Positions 12,256 to 21,919 of a stretch of DNA of 64,000 bases are shown piece after piece (the first letter of the stretch is position 1; every line of letters begins with the position of its first letter). The notes beneath the pieces are model-generated. The model was not told the origin of the DNA, made no database searches, and worked only from the letters and a program-made list of their open reading frames with translations. Location of the stretch: the NCBI RefSeq assembly GCF_921293095.1, contig NC_060259.1, positions 3,038,001 through 3,102,000 of the forward strand, read 5' to 3'. The translations under genes and the position numbers were made by a program. This DNA comes from Ischnura elegans. Lineage: Eukaryota; Arthropoda; Insecta; Odonata; Coenagrionidae.

Positions 12256-13258
12256 GTCCTTCAGGATGTCCTGTAAGGCATGAGCACCGGGGAAGTAAGT
12301 GGTGAAAAGAGATGGAGAGCAGTTCTTTTCGGCACGGGGTTTATTGGACCTGTAAGGTTTTTTTTTTAATTTTGTTGATTAACAGTTTATCGGGGTACCC
12401 GCGGCGGAGAAGAGAAGTGTGTAGATTGGAAAGGAACTTCTCAAGGTCTTCGGGGTTGTTGCAGATTTTGTGACCACGGACGGAGAGAGAAAAAGGGATT
12501 GAACGTTTGGTATGTGGTGGGTGGCAACTGTCATAGTGGAGGTATTGCTGTCTGTTGGTGGCTTTGATGTGGACCGATGTCTTGAATTTGTTATTTTCGG
12601 AAAGAAGAATGACCACATTTAGGAAAGTGATGTTGGTGTTAGAGATGGAAGAAGTGAAAGAAACTGAGGCGGAAGAGTAAAGTGAAGAGACAAAGGTGTT
12701 AAGGGAATTGATGTCATGCGACGAGAGAATAAAAATGTCGTCAATGTATCTGAGCCAAAGGAGAGCTTTTAGAGGGTAATTTGTTAGGAAATTTTCTTCG
12801 AACAGGCCGAGGAAGAGATTTGCATAGGAAGGGGTAAACCTTCTTCCCATAGCACAGCCGGAGATTTGCAGATAGTGGTTGTTATTAAAAGAGAAGGCAT
12901 TGTGGGTGAGAATAAAGTGGGAAAGATCAAGAAGGAAGTCAGTGCTGGGGTTTCGGGGTGCGGGTCGTAGTGAAAGGTAGTGACGGAGAGCAGCGAGTCC
13001 CTCAGAGTGAGGAATTGAGGTGTACAGTGAGGTTACATCAATAGTGGACATGATAATGGGCTGATTGGGGGAAGAGAAATAGAATTGAGCTTAGACAGGA
13101 AGTCATGTGAATCTTTGATGTATGATGGAAGGGACTGAACGAAGGGTTGGAGACAGAAATCAACGAAAGCAGAGATGCGCTCAGTAGGAGAGTTTCGAGA
13201 GGAAACTATGGGGCGGCCTGGATAATTACCTTTATGAATTTTAGGAAGGATATAGAAG
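12256..13258 (-). pseudogene. Penelope-like reverse transcriptase fragment
   Basis: Motifs in order: LPKIHKGNYPGRPIVSS, PTERISAFVD.CLQP, LPSYIKDSHDFL, TIDVTSLYTSIPH, ISGCAMGRRFTPSYANLF, the catalytic LRYIDDIF, ITFLNVVI, and a C-terminal HPPHTKRSIPFSL / RRGYP segment. These are hallmark Penelope RT strings. Two one-base frame changes break it: one just before TIDVTS (near 13055) and one at the T/A run near 12360, after which the linker runs straight on toward the GIY-YIG domain. Both catalytic Asp residues of YIDD are kept. It is decayed only by frameshifts, so the insertion may not be very old. Confidence 0.85.
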
Positions 13259-13362
13259 TTTCAATCATTGCCTCCCTGTTACCCACTGACTCGCCCCTCA
13301 ATCTCCACACCCTCGAATTGGCGTGCATCTGGCATTTGCAAGCCAACAAGCACCCGGGTTTC
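13256..13362 (+). repeat. Inverted 105-bp fragment of Penelope element 1 at the head-to-head junction
   Basis: Nearly identical (one mismatch seen) to the reverse complement of 11703-11806, the end of the GIY-YIG frame. It is fused directly to the RT of a second, plus-strand element, producing a chimeric open frame. This suggests template switching or rearrangement during Penelope integration. Confidence 0.8.
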
Positions 13363-13863
13363 AGTCCCTCCTACGCAAACCTCTACCTAGGCCACTTTGA
13401 ACAAATTTTCCTTTCCCAATATCCATTGAAACCCCTCTTTTGGCTCAGATTTATTGATGACATATTCCTCCTATGGCCACATGGTAATGATTCCCTCGAA
13501 AATTTTATTGCTACTCTCAATTCCTCATCCTCTCTTTCTTTCACCTCAACCATTTCTAATTCCCAGATTACCTTCCTTGATGTCAATATCTCTCTTGTCA
13601 ACAACAAATTTCTCACCTCTGTCCATGTAAAACCCACGAATAAGCTGCAGTACTTTCATTTCAGCAGTTGTCATCCTTCCCACACTAAACGCTCCCTTCC
13701 CTATTCCCTTTCCATTCGAGGCCACCGTATCTGTAATAATCCTGATGCCTTAAATAATTTTCTTCACAACCTTCACCGTTCCCTCCTCCAGAGAGGCTAC
13801 CCAGAGTCCCTCCTACGTAAAAAAAATTCTCAAACACAAATGCCCCCCAGAACCGTGCAATAG
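13362..13863 (+). pseudogene. Penelope-like RT C-terminal half (element 2)
   Basis: LRFIDDIF is the YxDD active-site box with Tyr replaced by Phe. It is followed by ITFLDVNI, VHVKPTNKLQYFH, SCHPSHTKRSLPYSL and LLQRGYPESLL, in the same order as element 1. RT motifs before PSYANL are absent. The frame ends with TAG at 13861-13863; the GIY-YIG portion continues in another frame, with the shift lying in the A-run/C-run segment near 13.82-13.85 kb. Confidence 0.85.
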
Positions 13864-14446
13864 AAACAAACCACGAGACCTTTCCCTCTGCACCACTTAC
13901 TTTCCTGGAATACAATCCCTGCAATCTATCCTTAAAGACCTCTTCCCTATTCTAAAAAACAATAAGGCGACAGCCAATCTTTTTGCCAAACCCCCTATTG
14001 TCACATTCAGACGACCTGCAACCCTTTTAAATTTATTCCGCTCAACTAACCCCTTACAGAAGTCACCCACTACTCCCATCAGCACACCTTCGCCCTGCGG
14101 TCGCCCTAGATGTAAGACCTGCCCAATTTTTACCCCTCCTTCTATCCCCAGTCATCTCGTCTCCTACCTACCACCACCTCCTGCGGCCTCCTGTACTTCA
14201 AAAAATGTAGTTTACCTTATTCAATGCAAGCACTGTCCCTCCTTTTATATAGGCAAATCCTCAACTCCCCTTAACCATAGAATCAATAACCACAGAGCAT
14301 CTTGCACTTCCTCTGACTTTGCGTCCTTCCCGGTGGCGAAACATGCGGCCACTCATCAGCGTCGATTCAATGATTGCTACAATGTTTCAGTTTTAGCCTC
14401 CCTTCCCCCACAGACCACCCACTCAAACTTAATTCTATTGAATTAA
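13840..14446 (+). pseudogene. Penelope-like GIY-YIG domain (element 2)
   Basis: Open in one frame: CTTYFPGIQSLQSILKDLF, FRRPATLLNLF, CGRPRCKTCPIF, NVVYLIQCKHCPSFYIGK, LNHRINNHRASC, then the stop. This is collinear with element 1 and contains the same CxxC and GIY-YIG-like residues (FYIGK). It is separated from its RT by a frameshift. With both domains intact apart from that shift, this is a moderately young fossil. Confidence 0.8.
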
Positions 14447-14604
14447 GTTACATTTAGCTATTCAAAGCATTTCTTCCTCCCAGCTTCAACATCCACCGCT
14501 AATCCCTTAATTGCCTCAACCCACTTCTTTCCCCCCCTCTTTGGACCCTACCTCCCCTCTATTTCCCCTTCCCTCCGCTATCCTTTACCCTCTACCTACA
14601 GTCT

Positions 14605-14650
14605 TTTACCTAACTCCGAGGAAGGTGGTAATGCCGCCGAAAATTTAGTT
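14605..14650 (+). ncRNA. Penelope element 2 3'-end stem-loop, hammerhead-like
   Basis: CCGAGGA, one A, stem GGTGG/CCGCC with loop TAATG, then GAAA. This is the same architecture as the CTGATGA copies, with one core base changed (C for U at the second position) and a different but fully paired stem. Confidence 0.35.
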
Positions 14651-14708
14651 ATTTAGTGAGTGTGAGTTTCTATTCTTTATTGTGTGTTTAATACTGCCCA
14701 TCCTAGGG

Positions 14709-14709
<1 letters not shown>

Positions 14710-14773
<64 letters not shown>
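14710..14773. repeat. (TA)n microsatellite
   Basis: About 32 uninterrupted TA units directly after Penelope element 2. Confidence 0.95.
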
Positions 14774-14778
<5 letters not shown>

Positions 14779-14830
14779 TTTAAGTTAATGTCAATACACA
14801 CAGAGACACAAAAAAGAAACACTCACATTG

Positions 14831-14862
14831 ATATATATATATATATTATATATATATAATCA
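14831..14862. repeat. (TA)n microsatellite, imperfect
   Basis: TA run with one TTA interruption, close to the left arm of the palindrome. Confidence 0.8.
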
Positions 14863-14929
14863 TAATAACACATAATAGAAATTGAAAGAAAGAGATAGAA
14901 ACATAAATGCAAGACGATGATATATATAT

Positions 14930-15164
14930 ATACGAATGTTTAAAAACACAGTCACTAAAAATAGACACAAAATAAAAAAAGGAAACACTCACACGAAAAA
15001 TAAAACTGAGAGACTTTCGCAGTTGTAGCCGCTTCATCAGTCAAGGACCTTGACTGATGAAGCGGCTACAACCGCGAAAGTCTCTCAGTTTTATTTTTCG
15101 TGTGAGTGTTTCCTTTTTTTATTTTGTGTCTATTTTTAGTGACTGTGTTTTTAAACATTCGTAT
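14930..15164. repeat. 235-bp near-perfect palindrome of two Penelope 3' ends
   Basis: Arms 14930-15046 and 15048-15164 are reverse complements around the centre at 15047, with one mismatch seen (the CTGC/CCGC stem position). Each arm is a copy of the 3' terminal region found at 11.49-11.6 kb (GACTGTGTTTTTAAACATTC, GTGTGAGTGTTTCC). Penelope-like elements are known to carry inverted or tandem terminal repeats. The left arm encodes the stem-loop on the minus strand and the right arm on the plus strand. Confidence 0.9.
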
Positions 15165-15197
15165 TATGTGCTACGTTGCATCGCATTTCTGCAAAAC

Positions 15198-15201
<4 letters not shown>

Positions 15202-15276
<75 letters not shown>
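15202..15276. repeat. (TA)n microsatellite, insertion site of the LTR element
   Basis: About 37 TA units. The LTR at 15277 begins exactly at its end, consistent with insertion into an ATAT-like target. Confidence 0.95.
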
Positions 15277-15279
<3 letters not shown>

Positions 15280-16359
15280 AACGGCAGCACCTGATATGTT
15301 TCTATTCACCCTTATATTGAGAAGCACTCTTCCTTTTTTCTTCCCTTCCCTTTTGTTTTGTTTCATTTGTTTTATTTTGTGAAGGTTTATCTTATTTTAT
15401 GCTTGTGTGCGCGTGCGTGTGCCATATTTAAATCTCGCGCACAGCGAAAAGTGCTCCGCCTTTAGAGAATAAAGTGTACTACTGGCCACCGCCCTCCCCT
15501 CCCTTCCCCTCTTACGAGGTTTACGTGGAAGAAAGTGGGTCAAGGAAGTGAAAAGAACACGGCAGATGATCGGGGAAGGCGGTTCAACTTCTGCCTGCTC
15601 AACAGCTGAGCGATTGAGCCACTATTGCGTCAGGAGCTACGGCGCGTGGAAACTTCCTAGCCAACAGCCCGATGTAGACGCATCCCGTGGCCTGCAACCC
15701 CATCAGCCTCTGCCAACCACCGTGGGAAATCATCCCGGGGATAGACACGGCTCCACACCCAACGGGAAAACATCGCGAATTGACGAGACGCCGGACGACA
15801 TCGTCACTTCTCTCGCACAGCGAGTTTCCCAGATTAAGGTGCAGTAAAGCCGTGCCCTCCACCACTTTCCCCGTGTGAAACTGAACCAACCACGTTTTTT
15901 ACCCCATTCATCCCCTATTTTCCTCCTCAAGATTGCGCTGGAACAGTCAGTGAACCATAAAGTCATATTGTGTCGCAGTGGACTCTTAAACCCTGCAGTT
16001 TGTTGAACGCAGTTCAACTCTGATTTATTTTAATTTTTGTCAAGTTGCTTTTTGATTCCTTGTAAGTGCTATTTCCATGTCAATTAGTTTTAAGTCGCCC
16101 CATTCCATCCCCACTAACGTCCCTTTTTCCCGAGTGATGTATCTCATATTTTGTGTGCTTCATGTTATTTTCTCATGCTTTTGAGAATAAATGTTTATTT
16201 GTTTAATGCAACCCACGAGTACGTGTGTTTTCCTCCGAATCCAGCCCCAAATCCCCAATTGTTCCGTCGTTTCGTGCCCTGACCTACTCGTTCCTACGTC
16301 GTCCGCGACCCGAGATATTTCTTGCTCTAAATTAGTGGAACGCGATCCCGTCCGCCACA
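15277..16359 (+). repeat. 5' LTR of an LTR retrotransposon (1,083 bp)
   Basis: It begins TGTAACGGCAGC and ends CCGTCCGCCACA, i.e. TG...CA, and is followed 5 bp later by a tRNA-primer-type site. Its ends match those of the reverse-oriented solo LTR at 24595-25656, and the lengths are similar (1,083 and 1,062 bp). The 3' third holds AATAAA-type sites (GAGAATAAATG near 16.18 kb). The GC-rich block at 15.48-15.85 kb carries short chance open frames on both strands. Confidence 0.8.
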
Positions 16360-16364
16360 TGTTT

Positions 16365-16381
16365 TGGCGCCCAACGTGGGG
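16365..16381 (+). promoter_or_regulatory. Primer-binding site
   Basis: TGGCGCCCAACGTGGGG, 5 bases after the LTR terminus. It has the form expected for tRNA-primed reverse transcription; the tRNA species was not determined. Confidence 0.7.
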
Positions 16382-16384
16382 CCC

Positions 16385-16520
16385 GATCACATATTTTTGC
16401 TCGATCACATATTTTTGCAAGATCGCGTATTTTTGCTCGATCGCGTATTTTTGCCCGATCGCATATTTTTGCTCGATCGCATATTTTTGCAGGATTACGT
16501 ATTTTCGCTTGATCACGCAT
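16385..16520 (+). repeat. 18-bp tandem array in the LTR-element leader
   Basis: Seven and a half copies of GATCGCATATTTTTGCTC with A/G and 3' dinucleotide variation. It lies between the primer-binding site and gag. A regulatory or packaging role is possible but not shown. Confidence 0.9.
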
Positions 16521-16770
16521 TTGACGCCGTCACTTTTGTTTGCTGGAGCGTGGCCTCCGCGTACTTGTTTGAAAGAAGTAGTAACTTTGCTCCGCGCCAC
16601 GTGTTCACTGGTCAGTTTGACGTTATATTCATTGTGTTATGTAAGGGGGCGTTTTTGCGCTCTTGTCAAATGTATCTTTTTTTCCCAATAGCATTTATTT
16701 GTTAACTTCATGTGTGAGACGGACAAGTAAGAAAAATAGGAGCGACGAGAATAATTGATTTTATTTTAAG

Positions 16771-17640
16771 ATGAGTGATCCAAAGACAGCTTTCACGAAA
16801 TACCGTGAAGCGACGACCGAAGTGCAGTCGGACGACGACTCGGAAAACAGTGAGCAGACCCCGTTCAAATCTTTGGCGAGCCATTTCGAAATGTTATCCG
16901 TACAGGGGGAGATAGGCTCCGTGGCGGATACGACTGAAGTAAAAGACGAGGCACCCACCGTCACCTCGCTTGCGATAGAATCATCTCCACCCGCCACTTC
17001 CCCGGATATACTCGACATTTTGAATGCCATCCGGAAAATGTCTGATAAAATGGACCACGTTCAATCTAAAATGTCTGACGATTTGAACCACGTTCAATCT
17101 CAAATGACTGCGTTCCAACGCGAGACCACAAATAATTTCTCTAGCCTCATGGCGTCCCAACAAGAGAGCATTAGTTGTATTATTGCCAAATTGGAAGCCG
17201 TTAGCTCCGACATAGCAAATGTCCGTGCTGAGATACACCACGAAACTAAAAAAGTTCAGGATAACTTTGAGTTACAACTTGAAACAATGTCCCGAGCGAA
17301 AACCGCTGAGGTAAATGTATGCCGTAAGGAAATTTCCGATGTTCGCGAGGAAGTAACAGCTAACGTGGAACACGAGATCGCGGAATTAAAAGGGGTGATA
17401 CCACGTGTTGAAGGTGAAGTGGCCAGGTTGAATGGGCGCATCGCCGAACTAGGTTCCGAGCGACCCGTCTCTCTTAAAGAAGCCGTTTCACCCGACGCGA
17501 TATTCATGAGTCATTCAATATCATGTCCCCCGAACGAGGGATCCAGAACCGTGTATTTTTTAACCCTCCTTCCTCACATTCCCCTCACTCGCCAGCGCGT
17601 GAATCAGCTGACTCACGACCGCGTGGGCAAACAATCAGAC
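16771..17640 (+). pseudogene. Truncated Gag-like protein, coiled coil
   Basis: Starts MSDPKTAFTKYREA. Acidic and Ser/Thr-rich to about residue 85, then a long heptad-rich region, about residues 85-235 (MSDKMDHVQSKMS, IAKLEAVSSDIANVRAEI, EIAELKGVIPRVEGEV). Such a leader and coiled-coil Gag is typical of some insect LTR elements. The frame reaches (TA)n at 17643, where the element is cut off; no nucleocapsid knuckle, protease or RT follows. Start chosen as the first ATG after the leader. It could be a Gag or a separate accessory frame. Confidence 0.6.
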
Positions 17641-17641
17641 A

Positions 17642-17642
<1 letters not shown>

Positions 17643-17698
<56 letters not shown>
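17643..17698. repeat. (TA)n microsatellite truncating the gag frame
   Basis: About 28 TA units directly following the last gag codons. It may mark a deletion or insertion breakpoint. Confidence 0.95.
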
Positions 17699-17699
<1 letters not shown>

Positions 17700-19000
17700 T
17701 ACTTCATTCATTCACACGACGCCTTAAGCGCAAACATACAAATAAATTCACAGGTAAGGAAAGAAAGGGAAAGGAACATGGAATAGAAAAAGGACGAGGA
17801 CAACAGTGCTGTGGTAGATGGGAAAAGCCATAATTCTTTATTACTTTAATACTTTTAATACTTTAATACTTTTGATTATATTAAAATTATACTAGATCGG
17901 CCATATTGGCTTATTTCACTTGGGCTCTGCGTGCCCCGAAACGCATGTTCCTGTCTCTTTCCTGCTATCGTGTGAGTGTGTACCTTTCCTTTCATCCTTG
18001 TGTCCTCGTCCATTCCTTCTGTTGGTGAGTGGTGAGCTGCCCCAGTGCCATCTATTGGTTACTCTTGTGGGCCAAAGCACAGGGAGTTTACTGTGTATAA
18101 ACCCCCGCCGAATTCATAGTAAATTGTATTCGATTGTTGACAATATTGAGTGTAGGTAATATAAGATTATTTAGTACAAAAAAGCTTTATAACATCAAGA
18201 AACGAAAGAGCACAAAATAAAATCTCAAAAACCTATGCTTCGTTGAAATTCAACGAAAAAACTTGGTTTTATCCAGAAACACCTCTGGCAGTAGCCTTAG
18301 CCATGGAAAATTGAGCGATAAATGAACACCAGGAAACTTGAGGTATAACGCCATGTATTGAGTAATTTTACATTACACCTATCGGCTTCGATCAATTTAT
18401 GCTTATTTACATGAAAACGTAACCCTAAATTCCCTTACACCAAGTATTCTCTAAGTAACTGTCTACTAATCTTCCAACGTGCATCTCAGGCATTTCAAAA
18501 GAAAGTCGGAAATAAAGTCAATGCTTCTTACTGCAAATACTTATTTTGAAAATGTACCAAATGCCTATGCTTGGTCAAGACTCTCTCGACATTGCTGAAC
18601 TGAAAAAGTATATAATGAGCATGAGCTCCATCACGAGTGACACCAGTTCAACTTAATATTGGAGTTTTTTTAATGCAGAATACGGTTGATAATGGTATCT
18701 CTAGCCATAGTCTTCTTCAAATACAACCCGCGAAAAAGCTAGTTTTCCAGTAATAGCATCGAAATTGAACATGGTGTAACTTGAATGCACCCACCCCATC
18801 ACTGCTTTCCAAGAATTCTCCCCACGTTGGATTCACATCACGTAACACACAACCTCACCCACGCTACCATTCCCAAAACATTCACTATGAAACCCTCTGC
18901 ATCAGCTTCCAGCCAAATTCCAAACACAATATTCTTAAAGAAATTGATGGTTTTGAGGCACTACTTTATGGAATTTATTCATAATGAATAAAAATTAAAC
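17700..19000. other. Spacer with a dispersed repeat copy
   Basis: No gene recognised. At about 17.99-18.08 kb the reverse complement of the segment near 37.86-37.94 kb is found (ACAAGAGTAACCAATAGATG and CAATTCACCACTCACC-type strings). Confidence 0.4.
17990..18080 (-). repeat. Dispersed repeat, copy A
   Basis: Read on the minus strand it contains AAGAGTAACCAATAGATG, then a CACTCACC segment and GGAATGGAC. Copy B, on the plus strand at 37858-37935, has the same order. About 80 bp at roughly 80% identity by eye. Family unknown. Confidence 0.6.
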
Positions 19001-19132
19001 TGTTTTTCCACATAACACATTTATTGGATCGCTACCATGGTTTCAACGCTCTGCGTCATCCTCAAGAATGAGGATGACGCACAGCGTTGAAACCATGGTA
19101 GTGATCTAATAAATATTTTATGTGGAAAAACA
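19001..19132. repeat. 132-bp palindrome, Penelope-terminus-like
   Basis: Near-perfect inverted repeat centred at 19066/19067 with a 4-base loop AGAA. Weaker symmetry extends about 20 bp further out. Each arm reads inward-out as GAGGA, T, stem GACGC/GCGTT, GAAAC, CATGGTAG. This resembles the hammerhead-like terminal motif of the Penelope copies. There is no coding sequence. Confidence 0.85.
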
Positions 19133-21590
19133 TAGTTTGATTTTCATTCAACAAAAAATTCTTCCCTTTTTCAAGAACTATGATTTGTCACACGCGAGGA
19201 TATTCAGGCGTTGCAATCATGTAACATTAAAAATAATATACTTTTAATTCAGAAGCAACTTTCTCCATATTGATCCCTTGATCAATTACTTCATGGCCTC
19301 TGTTTTAGCTGTCAATTTCATGAAGTTTTCACTGAAAATCGTATGTATAACGTAAAAACATTGATCCTTAGGTATCTATACGAGTTGGAAAACAATTAAT
19401 AAAATATTTCGGCCGCCAAGAGTTTGAATCTTATAAGCGCGGCGTATAGATTTCACTTACACGTACTTAAGCGCAAAATGGCATCCCAACAAAATTTTCG
19501 CCACCGCTCGGTGAGAATTTTTTTTCCTTTCTGACGTTGTGCCGCTCTTAGGAAGGCAACGAGGCAAATTCGAACATGGTATTTTTTCAGCAACCAAGGT
19601 TGAGAGGGGGAAAAAGGCCCACCCACCTATCCCACGCGCAATTCGCGCTGGTCACCAAGATGGTGGTGGTGCAGTGGCCAGCCAATCAAAGCAGGACAAT
19701 TATAACTTACAAAATTCCAAGCTAATCTTACGTGACTACCGCGACAGATAAGAATTACTGCAATACTTTTAAATAATACTATACTTATAAGTATATTTAC
19801 GAGGACAAGCAACAGGATAGTGAGCGGACATTGTATTTGAAATTGAAATGTATTCCATACAAGCCAAGACGCTGCCTCGACCTCATGCGTACATGTTGAC
19901 TTCACCTGCCATTCTATTCGTAATTCGTGTTTTTTTAATATTATTTGATTCAGGAAATTATTTGAGTCAGATGAGTGCTAGAAATTTCGATTCTGTTTTA
20001 TCGTCTGAAATTCCACGTTTTGATGCGACCGTAAACATTAAACTAAGCTACTGCACTTACATTACGAAAAACTCATTTTAGGCGTTTTCAAAATGGGCGT
20101 TGAACTGGCAAAATTTTACATGAAATGAATTTGAAAGAAAAGATTTTGAAATTCCCGGTTGGAGCAAAATTGATGAAGCCTATGACAAATTGACGTTCCA
20201 TTTCTTCCATTCCTCTCATCATCCTTCCACGCTTCTCAATGACTCTCTCAATCGGCCAGGGATGCGCTCAAAGGCCATCGCTCTCTCAGCACAGAGGGTC
20301 GAGTGCAGAGAGCGATCAGCAGTCCCTTCTTTGAAAAGATGAACGATGTGAATACCTCGAAAGACATCACCGTATCATCATAAGCTTATTTCGTAAATCA
20401 CAAACTATGCTATTTACTCATTAGTCAAGCAAGTAATTGCGTCAAAGCACGCTATTGTTTTTTTTTCTAAAATTAAAGAATAAAATTATTTAAAACAGAT
20501 AAACTTCGTTATTTGTATTTTTTGAAGTAGCTACCGTTCATCATCGTCAGACGAAAGATAAAATAAATAATTTGTTAGTAATAAATAACCGTCTCTCAGT
20601 TGAGTATTTATATTTTAAAAGTTGCGGATGCAATTTCGTCGTTCTTAGTGTCGTAATTCAAATGCCCACACAGTGGTCCCAAATCGAAAAAAGCTGGCCA
20701 AAATTAATAACGCTGTTATTAAAAAGTATATACTTGATGAAAAGATAAATTTCCATAATTTTTGAGCCACTATTTCTTAATTTTTACCTCTTTTTATGCA
20801 ATAATTTAATTGCTATATCACATTTTTTCAACAATCAATTGAAAAAACCTAATGGTATTTAAGATTACTTCCGCGACAGTAAATACAAATTATGCATTAA
20901 GTTCTTTCCGTTAAGTCTAAAATGTGAGAAGCAGTCATCTCTTGAAACTCTCTTTCCTACGCTTGTTTTCATCCTCTGCTCTCAACGTATTTTCGCAACA
21001 ATCTCATTCTTGCTGCATTCATTGCATGTCAAACTTCCAAAACTGATTTCAAAATCACAATCCCAAATGCCGTTTCCCAAATCATAATTGAGAAAAATGC
21101 TATTCACCAATGTTTTCCTGTTTTGGGTAATATTTTATTATCCAGCTTGTTATCTAGAAAATGATATTTTTCCATAATATTACCAGTATCCATCTTAATT
21201 TAGTCACGAATCACGATTCATACGGTTCTTCAGCCGTTAATTGAGCACGCTTGCCTTTGAAAACCGGCATCAGCACGCTGAACTCTAAATCATATTCTAA
21301 ATTACACAAAATCCGGAAATCCTCCATCCAGAATAAAATGACACCCTTTTTTATGAAATTTTTCACAGGATAAGCCGATTGCAAGATTGATTTTAGAGTA
21401 TCGGCATCAATTTGATTGGCTACAAAAGTTCCGGGCGTATCAACCACAACCCATCAGTGGTAAAAATAGTAACTGGTTTACAAAGGGGTACTAGTAATGT
21501 TCAAATTATCGGTTTGCTGCTTGAAAAGAAAAACTATCAGCCCTTGAGTCACTGATATAACATCCTAATTTCTCGTCCACGTTAACATAC
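19133..21590. other. AT-rich spacer, no recognised gene
   Basis: A minus-strand frame at 21211-21447 (78 codons) has no recognisable domain. A motif at 20665-20695 (CACAGTGG, then AATCGAAAAAAGCTG) is the reverse complement of one at 26567-26603. Confidence 0.35.
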
Positions 21591-21919
21591 TCTCGCGGCT
21601 GAGCTTTAAGCCACCGAGTGCGTCCACTGGGTTGCGGATGGTGGGTCAACCTCTAGATATAGAGGTTAGCTGCGAGATAAGCGAGTTCTCCCGTCGAATA
21701 AGCAGTCGTGGACAAAAAGCGGCGGTGATCCGAGGTGGTATGGGTCTATCCCTGGGTGAGACGGGCCATATAAATGATGCATTAAACCTGTGAAGATACC
21801 GTGACTTGGAGATGAGAGGCCACCAACAATTAAGCCTCACATCACCCGAAGGAGAGGGCAGCAGCTCTTCTTCATATGAGTGAAGGTGGAGACCACGGTG
21901 GTCAGTACAGCGACACTCA

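Larger units (their letters stand above)
11493..13258 (-). mobile_element. Penelope-like element 1 (RT + GIY-YIG), 5'-truncated
   Basis: Coding runs from 13258 down: a reverse transcriptase, then a GIY-YIG endonuclease, then a non-coding 3' end with a conserved stem-loop (11.49-11.62 kb) and a short (TA)n-like tail toward 11.42 kb. RT before GIY-YIG is the order known for Penelope-like elements, which combine a telomerase-like RT with this nuclease. The 5' limit at 13258 is an abrupt junction with an inverted piece of the same family, so the N-terminal part is missing. Confidence 0.85.
13362..14690 (+). mobile_element. Penelope-like element 2 (partial RT + GIY-YIG), plus strand
   Basis: A second family member, clearly diverged from element 1. 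It starts inside the RT at PSYANLYLGHFE, continues through the GIY-YIG domain (stop at 14444-14446) and has a pyrimidine-rich 3' end carrying the stem-loop near 14.62 kb. It is followed directly by (TA)n. The 5' side is truncated at the junction with the inverted fragment. Confidence 0.85.

Noticed and set aside
15548..15847. 99-codon frame in the LTR GC-rich block as a gene
   Set aside because: Inside an LTR, with overlapping open frames on both strands and no domain.
21211..21447. 78-codon minus-strand frame
   Set aside because: No recognisable motif and no supporting context.
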